Shown here in pieces: positions 17,402 through 28,209 of a stretch of 51,466 nt of DNA; the first letter of the stretch is position 1; every line of letters starts with the position of its first letter. Both the position numbers and the translations under genes were made by a program. This DNA comes from an uncultured Clostridia bacterium (GTDB lineage: Bacteria > Bacillota > Clostridia > TANB77 > CAG-508). The stretch lies in the NCBI GenBank assembly GCA_947631745.1, contig CANRMM010000006.1, positions 1 through 51,466 of the forward strand, read 5' to 3'. A model generated the notes under the pieces. The model searched no databases, was not told where the DNA came from, and saw only the letters and a list, made by a program, of their open reading frames with translations.

Positions 17402-19472
17402 ATGGAAAAGACAAAAAGAAAAATTTGCTGGATTCGTGTATTTAAAAATTTATCTTATTTTATGATACCATTGTTATTTATTCTTCTACTTGCTTGTTTG
17501 ATGGCATTAGTTAATAGTACAAATTCTATGAGAAAAGGCCAAACATATTTTGAATCAGTAGATTTTGCTGACTCGTATGCAGAATCTATAGAAGAAGCAA
17601 TTAGTGAAATTAATGGCATTAATCAAATATATGCTAATATTGAGGAAGAATATGGAGAAGGGCTATATGGGGAAAGACTGATTTATGGCTATTATTCTTA
17701 TTCTATTATTGGTGATGAAGATAATGGTGTAGAAATACCTATTTATTATTTAAGATTTCAATCTAATTTTAACTATTTAATTATTGATCATGAAAATAAT
17801 TCAGTTTATACAAATGTTGAAGATAGTATTGATAATAACACAATTGAAGCAATTAAATCTCATATTTTATCAAATCGTTTATATTGGCAATATGCAAATG
17901 GGGAGATAGATACTTCTATTCAAACATTAAAGAGTAATATGGATGAAAATACAGATTTCTATCGAAAAAATTTAAAGGATGGTCAATATGAAATTTATAC
18001 TTGCATCTTAGAAGATGTTCCTAATTATGATAATTATTTTTATCGTTATTGGGTATATAATATAATTTCAACATTACGAGAACTTTCTATTTATATTATA
18101 CCTGGAATTATATTTTTATTTGGAATTATGATTTTGGTTATTTTATTAGGAATTGGAAGAACTGCTAGAGAAGAAGGTATTCACTTAAACTTTTTAGATA
18201 AATGGAGTTTGGAAATTGTTTTAATGTTATCTATACCGTTTTATGTTTTTTCTTTTTTATGTTGCTTGATTAGTATTAATAATGGACCATTATTAGAATT
18301 AATTTTTGCTCGGAATGGGATTAGGAACTTTTTATATTACAAGTATTGTTTTATTAGAGACAATAGTAAAAAGATTAAAGACACATAGTTTTATAGAAAC
18401 AACATTTATTTATTGGATATATAAGCAAATAAAAGAAATGATGGAAAATACTAAAGTATCTTTGCGAGTTTCTATATTATTTATTGGATTTATTATAGCA
18501 AACTGGCTTATTTATGCTTTATTTAGAAGATCTGTTATGGGGGTTATTTGCTTAATGGCATTATATTTATTAACATTTGTTTCTATTATTAGAGTAATTG
18601 TAGCTTTGAAAAAAATAAAAGATGCTTTGAAAGAAATATATAATGGAAATACAGATATTCATTTAGATGAAAAGAAGTTTAAAGGAGAGTTAAAACAAGT
18701 AGCTATGTATATTAATGATATTGCAGGTGGACTTTCTAATGCAGTTTCAGAGCAATTAAAAAGTGAAAGATTAAAGACGGAGTTAATTACAAATGTGTCT
18801 CATGATATAAAAACACCACTTACTTCTATTATTAACTATATTGATTTATTGAAAAAAGAAGAAATTACTGATGATAAGGCAAAAGAGTATTTGGCAATAT
18901 TGGATAATAAATCTCAAAGATTGAAGAAATTAACGGAAGATTTAGTAGAAGCTTCTAAAGCTTCTTCGGGAAACATAAAACTTAGTCAGGAAAAGTTAGA
19001 GATAAATGAACTTATTAAACAAATTTCAGGTGAATTTGAAGATAAATTTAAGACTCGTAAATTAGAAGAAATTATAACATTTTCTGAGGAACCGGTATAT
19101 ATTTATGCGGATAATAGATATATGTATCGTATTTTAGAAAATATGTATTCTAATGTATCCAAATATGCAATGGAGAGTACAAGAGTATATACAGACATTA
19201 TTGACAATGCTGATAGTGTTGTAATTCAAATTAAAAATATTTCAAAAGAAAAGTTAAATATTACGGCAGATGAGTTGATGCAAAGGTTTGTAAGAGGTGA
19301 TACTTCTAGAAATACAGAGGGAAGCGGACTTGGTCTTTCAATTGCTACTAGTTTAACAGAGCTTCAAGGTGGAAAATTTCAGATATATTTAGATGGTGAT
19401 TTATTTAAAGTTACAATTGAATTTGAAAAAATGAAAATAGGAGATGAGAAAAATGGGATTAATGAGGGATAG
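17402..19472 (+). pseudogene. Sensor histidine kinase, interrupted by a frameshift
   Basis: Two tracked ORFs (17402-18388 and 18306-19472) are halves of one kinase. The first has an N-terminal helix, an extracellular sensor domain of about 180 residues, then helices, and derails in a membrane segment near 18303-18310. The second has no ribosome binding site and resumes mid-helix (GMGLGTFYITSIVLL). It carries the His box NVSHDIKTPLTS (His at its residue 166) and the ATP-binding box GSGLGLSIA. Removing one T from TTTTT at 18303-18307 joins the frames into about 689 residues (ILLGMGLG). The cause could be a real mutation, a sequencing or assembly error, or +1 recoding at the rare CGG codon. The first ATG follows AAGGAGAAGTGA. 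Confidence 0.82.
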
Positions 19473-19593
19473 AAAATTAGAAGATGAATATGCCAGAATT
19501 TTGGATGATATGGGGTTAGATTTGCCAGAAGATATTGTTATTGAAGAAGAAAATGATAATAACGAGAAGAAGGAAGATGATAAAAGAGAATAG
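19453..19593 (+). CDS. Small acidic protein (46 aa) coupled to the kinase
   Basis: Not in the ORF track. ATG 19453 overlaps the last 20 bases of the kinase gene and has a strong AGGAGATGAG ribosome binding site at good spacing. The product starts MGLMRDRKLEDEYARILDDM, then LDLPEDIVIEEE and a highly charged Asp/Glu/Asn/Lys tail. It is predicted soluble, with a helical first half. Strong terminator after it closes the operon. I do not recognise it. Its location suggests a role in the two-component system; that is inference. Confidence 0.65.
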   Translation: MGLMRDRKLEDEYARILDDMGLDLPEDIVIEEENDNNEKKEDDKRE

Positions 19594-19610
19594 TTGTAAA
19601 ATTATTTTTC

Positions 19611-19648
19611 AAAAAAGTATGTGTATCTTAGAGTACACATACTTTTTT
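19611..19648. terminator. Bidirectional terminator between convergent genes
   Basis: AAAAAAGTATGTGTA and TACACATACTTTTTT form a perfect 15-bp stem with an eight-base loop. It serves the two-component operon on plus and the COG2426 gene on minus. Confidence 0.88.
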
Positions 19649-19680
19649 CAAATATTATATAATATAAAAATTTTTTGGAA

Positions 19681-20175
19681 TTATACTTGAGCTTGTTCAA
19701 AAATGGCTTGAAGGCCACCAGCTGCTATAGCAGTAATTGTTAGAACAATGATTCCAGCGGTAAATACACCGGCTATAATTGGTGGAATGGCTTTTTTAGG
19801 TGGTAAATTTAAAAAGTTAGCAATTAATGATCCAACCCAGGCACCTGTTCCTGGTAAAGGTACAGCAACGAATAAAAATAAGCCTAAGGCAGTGAAATTT
19901 TGCAAACGAGGATTATTTTCGATATTTCTTGTTGCCTTTTCAGTAGCAAAATCAATAATTTTCTTAAAAATTTTCCATCTTCCAAAAAAATCAAATAATG
20001 GTCTAATAAATTTTACAATAAAATAAATAGGAATAATATTTCCAATAAAACTACATATAAATGCTTCAAAATAGGATAGTCCCATTCCAACACCAACAGG
20101 AATAGCTCCTCTTAGTTCGATAATAGGAACCATAGAAACAATAAAAGTAATTAAATATTTAAAAATAATAGGCAT
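19681..20175 (-). CDS. Small multidrug-export family (COG2426) membrane protein
   Basis: A 164-residue integral membrane protein of the Sm_multidrug_ex/COG2426 family, with about four or five helices. Conserved-looking motifs are PIIELRGAIPVG near the start and VAVPLPGTGAWVGSLIA, both reminiscent of the wider DedA-like fold. The transport role is weakly established for the family. The tracked TTG start at 20238 has no ribosome binding site; ATG 20175 (MPIIFKYL) has AAAGGAC upstream, so I use it. It is a single gene, divergent from rpoB. Confidence 0.8.
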   Translation of the reverse strand: MPIIFKYLITFIVSMVPIIELRGAIPVGVGMGLSYFEAFICSFIGNIIPIYFIVKFIRPLFDFFGRWKIFKKIIDFATEKATRNIENNPRLQNFTALGLFLFVAVPLPGTGAWVGSLIANFLNLPPKKAIPPIIAGVFTAGIIVLTITAIAAGGLQAIFEQAQV

Positions 20176-20283
20176 ATTTAAAAGTCCTTTCTTTATGATA
20201 ACGTTTTTTATTCTACTATATCTTTTTTGAAAATGCAATAGATGATTATTGAATAAAATTTTTCGTAAAATATGAAAAAATGG

Positions 20284-20313
20284 TTGACAAGCATTGATTA
20301 AATATTGTATACT
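20284..20313 (+). promoter_or_regulatory. Promoter of the rpoBC operon
   Basis: TTGACA, 18 bases, TATACT. It gives a leader of more than 300 bases before rpoB. The gene-free stretch 20176-20654 contains this promoter, a terminator-like hairpin (20422-20468) and nothing else I can support; rplJ and rplL are not present upstream. Confidence 0.72.
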
Positions 20314-20421
20314 AAATTATTATAGGGATTTACGGATATAAGAAATAAAGATATATTATAGTAAGGATGGTTAATATAAGGTGACAAGCTTTATTAACAT
20401 TTTGTAATAGAAAAGAAGTTC

Positions 20422-20468
20422 AAAAAGTTAAGTTGGTAAAAAAGATAAATTTACCGACCTAACTTTTT
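20422..20468 (+). terminator. Terminator-like leader hairpin upstream of rpoB
   Basis: AAAAAGTTAAGTTGGTAAA pairs with TTTACCGACCTAACTTTTT (one A-C mismatch, one G-U) around a nine-base loop, then ATTGCTGTTTTT. It lies between the rpoB promoter and the gene, so it could act as an attenuator that lets only part of the transcription reach rpoBC. Confidence 0.65.
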
Positions 20469-20654
20469 ATTGCTGTTTTTCATTCGTTATGTAAATTATA
20501 AAAAAGAGGAATTTGCATTTTTGAAGTTACGGAAATAAGACTTTAGGGAGCAGGAAAGTTATTATTTTGGTAAACTAAGATAATGTATAAGAAGGACTTT
20601 TTTATAATATCATATATATTTTAATCTGCTTAGTATTTTTTAGGGGTGATTTTG

Positions 20655-23600
20655 TTGGTAAAAGACATTAAGTACGAGAAATGTACTCGAAAGACTTTTG
20701 CAAAAATCGGTGACGCTACCGAAATGCCAAACTTGATTAAAGTCCAAAAGGATTCTTACGATTGGTTCGTAGAAGAAGGACTAGGAGAAATATTAAGAGA
20801 TATATCTCCAATCGTTGACTATTCAGGAAATTTGGTTCTTGAATTTTTAGATTACTATATGGAAGAAAAGACAAAATACACGTTAGAAGAAGCTAAAGAG
20901 AGAGATGCTACATATTCGACGAGACTACATGTTAAAGTTAGATTAATTAATAGAGAAACAGGAGAGATTAAAGAACAAGAGATTTATTTAGGGGATTTTC
21001 CATTAATGACAGATAGTGGAACTTTTATCATTAATGGTGCAGAGAGAGTTGTTGTTAGTCAGTTAGTACGTTCACCAGGATGTTATTATGCATTTGACTA
21101 TGATAAGACAGGAAAGAAAATTTATAATTCTACAGTTATGCCTATTAGAGGTGCATGGATTGAATACGAAACAGATGCAAATGATGTATTTTATGCCAGG
21201 GTAGATAGAACAAGGAAATTGCCAGTAACATCATTATTAAGAGCAATTGGTGTTGTTACAGATGAACAAATTATGGAACTATTTGGAGATGAAGCAAAGA
21301 TAAATGCAACAATTCAAAAAGATCCAATAAAGACACAAGATGAAGCTTTAATTGAAATTTATAAAAAGTTAAGACCAGGAGAACTTCCAACAGCAGATGC
21401 TGCTAGAAATTTGTTTAATGGTTTATTTTTCGACCCAAGAAGATATGATTTAGCAAAAGTTGGTAGATACAAATTTAATAAAAAATTAAGTTTAGCTTCA
21501 AGGATTACAGGTAAAGTTGCTTTTGAAGATATTGTAGATCCAACATCAGGAGAAGTTTTTGTAGAAAAAGATTCTATTATTACAGAAGAGGTTGCAGAAA
21601 ATATTCAAAACTCTGGAATTAATATTGTTGATATTAAAGTAGATGACAAAAAAGTTAGAATTATAGGAAATGGAACAGTTAATATTCATAAATATTTACC
21701 AACAGTTAATTTAAGTGACTTACATATTCATGAATATGTAAATTATGAAGTTTTAAAATCAATTGTTGATACTACAGAGGAGAAAAAATTACATGATGTT
21801 ATTAAAGAAAGAATGGAAGAGCTAATTCCAAAACACATTACAACAGAGGATATTATTGCATCTATTAGTTATTTATTAAACTTGGATCATGGTATTGGAA
21901 ATATTGATGATATAGATCATTTAGGAAATAGACGTATTCGCTGTGTTGGTGAACTACTTCAAAATCAATTTAGAATTGGTTTAACAAGATTAGAAAGAGT
22001 TGTTCGTGAGAGAATGACAATTCAAGACTTAGATGTTGTTACGCCACAAACATTGATTAATACAAAGCCAATTACTTCATCAATTAGAGAATTCTTTGGA
22101 AGTTCACAATTATCACAATTTATGGATCAAACAAATCCACTTTCAGAGCTTACTCATAAGAGAAGAATTTCAGCATTAGGACCTGGAGGACTTTCTCGTG
22201 AAAGAGCAGGATTTGAGGTTAGAGATATTCACTATACTCACTATGGAAGATTATGTCCAGTAGAGTCACCAGAAGGACCAAACATAGGACTTATATCAGC
22301 ACTTTCTTCATTTGCTATTATTAATGAATATGGATTTGTAGAAACTCCATATAGAAGAGTAGTAAATGGTAAAGTAACTGATGAAATTGTTTATATGCCA
22401 GCAGATGAGGAAGACAAATATGTTATTGCACAGGCTTCAGAACCAGTTGACGAAAATGGCGTATTTACGCATGATAGAATTAGAGTTAGAATTCGTGAGG
22501 AAATTACAGTTGTTGATAAGGAACAGGTAAATTTTGTTGATGTATCTCCAAAACAATTAGTTTCTGTTGCAGCTGCAATGATTCCATTCTTAGAGCATGA
22601 TGATGTAAAACGTTCTTTAATGGGTTCTAACATGCAACGTCAAGCTGTTCCACTTCTTATGCCAGAAGCACCAATTGTTGGTACAGGTATTGAATATAGA
22701 GCAGCAAAAGATTCTGGAATTACTGTAGTAGCTAAAAATGCAGGTGTTGTAGAAAAAGTTACTGGTGATGAAATTGCTATTAGAAATAAAAAAGATGAAT
22801 TGGATATTTATAGATTAAGAAAATTCAAGAGAACTAATGGTGGAACTTGTATTAATCAAAGACCAGTTGTTGTTAGAGGAGAGAAAGTAAAAGAGGGAGA
22901 TCTTATTGCTGATGGTCCATCTACTAAGAATGGAGAAATGGCACTTGGAAGAAACGTTCTAATTGCATTCACAACTTGGGAAGGTTATAACTATGAGGAT
23001 GCTATTTTGATTAATGAAAGATTAGTAAAAGAAGATGTTTATACATCAATTCATATTGAAGAATATGATTGCGAATGTAGAGATACAAAACTTGGACCAG
23101 AAGAGATTACAAGGGATATTCCAAATGTTGGTGATGACAGTTTAAAAGACTTGGATGAAAATGGAATTATTAGAATTGGTGCAGAAGTAAGGCCTGGAGA
23201 TATTTTGGTAGGTAAAGTTACTCCAAAGGGAGAAACAGAACTTACAGCAGAAGAAAGATTACTTCGTGCAATCTTTGGAGAAAAAGCAAGAGAAGTTAGA
23301 GATACTTCACTTCGTGTACCACACGGTGAAGGTGGAACAATTGTAGACATTAAAGTATTTACAAGAGAAAACTCAGATGAATTAGGACCTGGTGTTAACC
23401 AAATTATTCGTTGTTATATTGCTCAAAAGAGAAAAATTTCTGTTGGTGATAAAATGGCAGGACGTCATGGTAACAAAGGTGTTATTTCAAGAATATTACC
23501 TGAAGAAGATATGCCATTTATGCCAGATGGTACTCCAGTAGATATCGTATTAAATCCACTTGGTGTTCCTTCTCGTATGAACTTAGGTCAAGTGCTAGAA

Positions 23601-24401
23601 GTTCACTTAGGAATGGCAGCAAAAGCATTAGGCTGGAAAGTTGCAACACCAGTATTTGATGGTGCGACAGATGAAGAAATTAGAGAATTACTAAGGGAAG
23701 CAGGACTTCGTGAGGATGGAAAGATTACTCTTTATGATGGTAGAACAGGTGATGCATTTGATCATCCAGTTACAGTAGGAGTTATGTATATGCTTAAATT
23801 ACACCACTTAGTAGATGATAAAATCCATGCTCGTTCAACTGGACCATATTCACTTGTTACACAACAACCTTTAGGAGGTAAAGCTCAATTTGGTGGACAA
23901 CGTTTTGGAGAGATGGAAGTTTGGGCATTAGAGGCTTATGGTGCAGCATATACATTACAAGAAATGTTAACAGTAAAATCAGATGATACTGTTGGACGTG
24001 TAAAAACGTATGAGGCTATTGTAAAAGGAGAAAATGTTCCAGAACCTGGTGTACCAGAAGGATTTAAGGTATTAATTAAAGAACTTCAATCTTTAGGTTT
24101 AGATGTTCGTTTATTATCACATGATAATAAAGAATTGGAATTAAAGGAAAACATTGATGATGGAATTGATTTTAATTTAGATAGTAAAAAGATAGAAGAA
24201 GATTCTGTTTTAGATAAGCAAGAATTAAATGACGGGTATGAGGAAGAAAATTTAGACGGAGAAGAAGAAAACGAAGAATTAAGTGAAGAATTATTTGAAA
24301 ATTTTACTGATGAAGAATTAGCTTTAGATGAAACAGATTTAGATTTAACAGATTTAGCAGAAGATAATTTATTAAATGATCAAGATTTATTAGATGATTA
24401 A
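20655..24401 (+). CDS. rpoB: DNA-directed RNA polymerase subunit beta
   Basis: The beta subunit of RNA polymerase, 1248 residues. The rifampicin-binding cluster reads [18 protein letters not shown], then [20 protein letters not shown]. The usual Gln, Asp, His, Arg and Ser positions are wild type, which predicts rifampicin sensitivity. Other landmarks are [37 protein letters not shown] and [10 protein letters not shown]. After the normal C-terminus ([14 protein letters not shown]) there is an added acidic tail of about 80 residues rich in Asp, Glu and Leu. The tracked GTG lies inside the ribosome binding site AGGGGTGAT; TTG at 20655, eight bases after AGGGG, is the better start ([10 protein letters not shown]). 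Confidence 0.95.
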   Translation: MVKDIKYEKCTRKTFAKIGDATEMPNLIKVQKDSYDWFVEEGLGEILRDISPIVDYSGNLVLEFLDYYMEEKTKYTLEEAKERDATYSTRLHVKVRLINRETGEIKEQEIYLGDFPLMTDSGTFIINGAERVVVSQLVRSPGCYYAFDYDKTGKKIYNSTVMPIRGAWIEYETDANDVFYARVDRTRKLPVTSLLRAIGVVTDEQIMELFGDEAKINATIQKDPIKTQDEALIEIYKKLRPGELPTADAARNLFNGLFFDPRRYDLAKVGRYKFNKKLSLASRITGKVAFEDIVDPTSGEVFVEKDSIITEEVAENIQNSGINIVDIKVDDKKVRIIGNGTVNIHKYLPTVNLSDLHIHEYVNYEVLKSIVDTTEEKKLHDVIKERMEELIPKHITTEDIIASISYLLNLDHGIGNIDDIDHLGNRRIRCVGELLQNQFRIGLTRLERVVRERMTIQDLDVVTPQTLINTKPITSSIREFFGSSQLSQFMDQTNPLSELTHKRRISALGPGGLSRERAGFEVRDIHYTHYGRLCPVESPEGPNIGLISALSSFAIINEYGFVETPYRRVVNGKVTDEIVYMPADEEDKYVIAQASEPVDENGVFTHDRIRVRIREEITVVDKEQVNFVDVSPKQLVSVAAAMIPFLEHDDVKRSLMGSNMQRQAVPLLMPEAPIVGTGIEYRAAKDSGITVVAKNAGVVEKVTGDEIAIRNKKDELDIYRLRKFKRTNGGTCINQRPVVVRGEKVKEGDLIADGPSTKNGEMALGRNVLIAFTTWEGYNYEDAILINERLVKEDVYTSIHIEEYDCECRDTKLGPEEITRDIPNVGDDSLKDLDENGIIRIGAEVRPGDILVGKVTPKGETELTAEERLLRAIFGEKAREVRDTSLRVPHGEGGTIVDIKVFTRENSDELGPGVNQIIRCYIAQKRKISVGDKMAGRHGNKGVISRILPEEDMPFMPDGTPVDIVLNPLGVPSRMNLGQVLEVHLGMAAKALGWKVATPVFDGATDEEIRELLREAGLREDGKITLYDGRTGDAFDHPVTVGVMYMLKLHHLVDDKIHARSTGPYSLVTQQPLGGKAQFGGQRFGEMEVWALEAYGAAYTLQEMLTVKSDDTVGRVKTYEAIVKGENVPEPGVPEGFKVLIKELQSLGLDVRLLSHDNKELELKENIDDGIDFNLDSKKIEEDSVLDKQELNDGYEEENLDGEEENEELSEELFENFTDEELALDETDLDLTDLAEDNLLNDQDLLDD

Positions 24402-24527
24402 AAAATGTAATTAATTGAATAGTCTGAAAAGAAATAAAAAACGACAGAAGGGAATTGTACAGCCGTGGCTAGATTTGATATTTCTAAAGGACAAATAAAT
24501 TTATAAATTTGAGGGGGCTAACCAATA

Positions 24528-27500
24528 GTGGACGAACTAGAAATTTTTGATAAAATTAAAATCGGATTAGCATCAGATGAAAAAATTAGAGAGTGGTCAA
24601 AGGGTGAAGTAAAAAAGCCTGAGACGATTAATTACAGAACTTTAAAGCCAGAAAGAGATGGTTTGTTCTGTGAGAGAATATTTGGACCAACAAAGGACTG
24701 GGAATGCCATTGTGGTAAATATAAGAGGGTAAGATATAAAGGTATAGTATGTGATAGATGTGGTGTAGAAGTAACAAAAGCAAAGGTAAGACGTGAGAGA
24801 ATGGGACATATCGAGCTTGCTGCACCAGTTGCACATATTTGGTATTTTAAAGGAATTCCAAGCAGAATTGGATTAATGTTAGATATTTCACCAAGAAGTC
24901 TAGAAAAAGTAATTTATTTTGCCTCATATATTGTACTAGATAAAGGAGGTACAGGTCTTGTAAAAGGGCAAGTATTATCTGAAAAAGAATACCATGAAGC
25001 AGAAGAAAAATATGGTAGAGGTTCTTTTAAAGCTAAAATGGGAGCAGAAGCAATACGTATTTTATTAGAAGAGATCGATTTAGACAAATTATCAAATAGC
25101 TTAAAGAAAGAACTCGAAAAAGCAAGTGAGCAAAGAAAAGCAAAAATTGTTAAAAGACTAGATACAGTAGAATCATTTAGACTATCTGGAAATAGACCAG
25201 AGTGGATGGTTATGAATGTTGTTCCAGTAATTCCACCAGATTTAAGACCAATGGTTCAATTAGATGGCGGTAGGTTTGCAACATCAGACTTAAATGATTT
25301 ATATAGAAGAGTTATTAATAGAAATAACAGATTAAAAAGACTATTAGAATTAGGTGCACCAGAGATTATTGTAAGAAACGAAAAAAGAATGTTACAAGAA
25401 TCAGTAGATGCCTTAATTGATAATGGAAGACGTGGAAGACCAGTAACAGGTGCTGGAAACAGACCTTTAAAATCATTGTCAGATTTATTAAAAGGAAAAC
25501 AAGGTAGATTCCGTCAAAACTTACTTGGAAAACGTGTTGACTATTCAGGACGTTCTGTTATTGTTGTAGGACCAGAACTTAAGATTTATCAATGCGGTGT
25601 TCCAAAGGAAATGGCAGTTGAATTATTTAAACCTTTTGTAATGAAGGAATTAGTAGGAAGAGGAATTGCACATAATATTAAAAATGCAAAAAGAATGGTA
25701 GAAAGATTACGTCCAGAAGTATGGGATATTCTAGAGGATGTTATTAAGGATCACCCTGTAATGTTGAACCGTGCTCCTACATTACACAGACTAGGTATTC
25801 AAGCATTTGAACCAGTTTTAGTAGAAGGTAGAGCAATAAAACTTCATCCATTAGTTTGTACAGCTTTCAATGCTGACTTTGATGGTGACCAAATGGCAAT
25901 TCACTTACCTTTATCACCAGAAGCACAAGCAGAAGCAAGATATTTAATGTTGTCTGAAAACAATTTATTAAAGCCACAAGATGGTAAACCAGTAACAGTT
26001 CCTACACAAGATATGATTTTAGGTGCTTACTATTTAACAATGGAAGTTGATGGAGAAACAGGAGAAGGAAATTATTTTACATCACCAGATGAAGCTGTTA
26101 TGGCTTATGTAAATCATGATTTAGGAATGCATGCAAAGATTTTTGTTAGAATTACAAAGGAAATAGATGGAGAAATTAAGAGTAAAAAAGTAGAAACGAC
26201 AGTAGGTAGATTAATTTATAACGAAGGAATTCCACAAGATTTAGGATTTGTAGATAGAACAAACCCAGAGACAATGTTTGACCCTGAATTAAATTTTACT
26301 GTTATGAAAAAGAACCTTGGAAAAATTATTGCAAAGTGTATTAATGTACATGGTTTAAGTAAGACAGCAGAGCTTTTAGACTATATTAAGTCAACGGGAT
26401 ATAAATATTCTACTATTGCTGGTATGACTGTATCAGTAGATGATGTTAAAGTACCACCAGCAAAGCAGTCAATATTAGAGGAAGCTAATCAAGAAGTTAA
26501 TGGAGTATTAAAACAATATAAACGTGGTTTAATTACAGATCAAGAAAGATATAACTCTGTTATTAAAATTTGGGAGAAAGCAACTGATAAAGTTACAGAC
26601 GCTATGAAGGATAACTTTGATAGATTAAACCCAGTATATATGATGTCTGAATCAGGAGCCAGAGGAAACATTAACCAATTAAGACAAATTGCGGGTATGC
26701 GTGGACTTATGGCTAGTACAACTGGTAAAACAGTTGAAATTCCAATTACTTCATCGTTTAGAGAGGGACTAGATGCACTAGAATACTTTATCTCAGCCCA
26801 TGGTGCTAGAAAAGGTTTAGCAGATACAGCTTTAAGAACAGCAGACTCTGGATATTTAACAAGAAGATTAGTTGATGTATCACAAGATATTATTGTTAGA
26901 GAACATGATTGTGGAACTCATGAAGGAATAGAAGTATCAGATATTAAAGATGGTAGCCAAATTGTTGAAAAGATGACAGAAAGATTAGTTGGTAGATATC
27001 CAATAGAAGATATCATTGATCCAAACACGAAAGAAGTTATTGTTGATACTAATACACTTATCACAGATAGTATAGCAGATAAAATTGTTGAAGCGGGTAT
27101 TACAAGTGTAAAAGTACGTTCTGTATTAGGATGTCATACAAAACATGGAGTATGTAGTAAATGTTATGGAATGGGACTTGCAACTCGTGAAGAGGTTAAT
27201 ATTGGTGAATCTGTTGGTATTATTGCAGCACAATCAATTGGTGAACCTGGTACACAGCTTACAATGAGAACAATTCATTCTGGCGGTGTTGCAGGTGTTG
27301 CTGATATTACACAAGGTCTTCCTAGAGTTGAAGAGTTATTTGAAGCTAGGAAGCCAAAGGGACTAGCAATTATGTCTGAAATAGATGGTATAGTAAAGGT
27401 TACAGAAGAAAAAGGCAAAAAGGAAGTTATTATTATAGGAAAAGATAATGCTAAAACTTATGTAATACCATTTGGCTCAAAACTTCGTGTAAGAGATGAG

Positions 27501-28094
27501 GATGAAGTAAAAGCAGGAGACCCAATTACAGAAGGTTCTATGAATCCTGCAGAAATATTAGCGATTAAAGGTGCACAAGGAGTATATCAATACTTAGTAC
27601 AGGAAGTACAAAAAGTTTATAGAAACCAAGGTGTTGATATTAACGATAAACACATTGAAGTAATAGGAAGACAAATGCTTAAAAAAGTAAGAATAGAAGA
27701 TAACGGAGATACGCCTTTATTTGCAGGCTCATTAGTTGACATTTATGAAGTACAAGATGAGAATGAAAAGGTTATTGCAGAAGGAAAGAGACCAGCAACA
27801 TACAAACAAGTTTTATTAGGTATTACAAAGGCATCTCTTGCAACAGAAAGCTTCTTATCAGCAGCTTCATTTCAAGAGACAACAAGAGTACTTACAGAGG
27901 CAGCTATTAAAGGTAAGATAGACGAATTAATTGGATTAAAGGAAAATGTTATTATTGGTAAATTAATTCCAGCTGGAACAGGATTAAATGCATATAAAAA
28001 TGTTCATATAAATACAGAAAAAGAACCGGAACAAGAAGTAGAACCAGCAAATAGCGAAGAAGAAACATCTATTGAAGATGCGGTAGTGGATTAA
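24528..28094 (+). CDS. rpoC: DNA-directed RNA polymerase subunit beta'
   Basis: The catalytic beta' subunit, 1188 residues. It shows the N-terminal zinc site ([16 protein letters not shown]), the Mg-binding active-site loop NADFDGDQM, the bridge-helix region [19 protein letters not shown] and the second Cys cluster ([21 protein letters not shown]). A short acidic tail ends the protein. The start is GTG, ten bases after GAGGGGG. It follows rpoB after 126 bases with no terminator, so it is co-transcribed; that gap holds only a short AGCCGTGGCT palindrome. Confidence 0.96.
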   Translation: MDELEIFDKIKIGLASDEKIREWSKGEVKKPETINYRTLKPERDGLFCERIFGPTKDWECHCGKYKRVRYKGIVCDRCGVEVTKAKVRRERMGHIELAAPVAHIWYFKGIPSRIGLMLDISPRSLEKVIYFASYIVLDKGGTGLVKGQVLSEKEYHEAEEKYGRGSFKAKMGAEAIRILLEEIDLDKLSNSLKKELEKASEQRKAKIVKRLDTVESFRLSGNRPEWMVMNVVPVIPPDLRPMVQLDGGRFATSDLNDLYRRVINRNNRLKRLLELGAPEIIVRNEKRMLQESVDALIDNGRRGRPVTGAGNRPLKSLSDLLKGKQGRFRQNLLGKRVDYSGRSVIVVGPELKIYQCGVPKEMAVELFKPFVMKELVGRGIAHNIKNAKRMVERLRPEVWDILEDVIKDHPVMLNRAPTLHRLGIQAFEPVLVEGRAIKLHPLVCTAFNADFDGDQMAIHLPLSPEAQAEARYLMLSENNLLKPQDGKPVTVPTQDMILGAYYLTMEVDGETGEGNYFTSPDEAVMAYVNHDLGMHAKIFVRITKEIDGEIKSKKVETTVGRLIYNEGIPQDLGFVDRTNPETMFDPELNFTVMKKNLGKIIAKCINVHGLSKTAELLDYIKSTGYKYSTIAGMTVSVDDVKVPPAKQSILEEANQEVNGVLKQYKRGLITDQERYNSVIKIWEKATDKVTDAMKDNFDRLNPVYMMSESGARGNINQLRQIAGMRGLMASTTGKTVEIPITSSFREGLDALEYFISAHGARKGLADTALRTADSGYLTRRLVDVSQDIIVREHDCGTHEGIEVSDIKDGSQIVEKMTERLVGRYPIEDIIDPNTKEVIVDTNTLITDSIADKIVEAGITSVKVRSVLGCHTKHGVCSKCYGMGLATREEVNIGESVGIIAAQSIGEPGTQLTMRTIHSGGVAGVADITQGLPRVEELFEARKPKGLAIMSEIDGIVKVTEEKGKKEVIIIGKDNAKTYVIPFGSKLRVRDEDEVKAGDPITEGSMNPAEILAIKGAQGVYQYLVQEVQKVYRNQGVDINDKHIEVIGRQMLKKVRIEDNGDTPLFAGSLVDIYEVQDENEKVIAEGKRPATYKQVLLGITKASLATESFLSAASFQETTRVLTEAAIKGKIDELIGLKENVIIGKLIPAGTGLNAYKNVHINTEKEPEQEVEPANSEEETSIEDAVVD

Positions 28095-28111
28095 TATAAG
28101 AAATATAATAT

Positions 28112-28141
28112 GAAGGAGGCTAGGATTATCTGGCCTCCTTC
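28112..28141 (+). terminator. Hairpin after rpoC
   Basis: GAAGGAGGC and GCCTCCTTC form a perfect GC-rich 9-bp stem with a 12-base loop. No T-run follows (AACTTTACG), so termination at this hairpin alone is uncertain; it may protect or process the 3' end. Confidence 0.5.
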
Positions 28142-28155
28142 AACTTTACGTCAAC

Positions 28156-28184
28156 TTGACAATAATAGCTAAAAATAGTAAAAT
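28156..28184 (+). promoter_or_regulatory. SigA-type promoter of gdpP
   Basis: TTGACA, 17 bases, TAAAAT, ending 25 bases before the gdpP ATG. Confidence 0.75.
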
Positions 28185-28209
28185 ATAGTTTGTGGAAAAG
28201 GAGAAATTT

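Noticed and set aside
18306-19472. Separate histidine kinase gene starting at TTG 18306
   Set aside because: No ribosome binding site, begins inside a membrane helix, and joins the upstream ORF after one-base correction.
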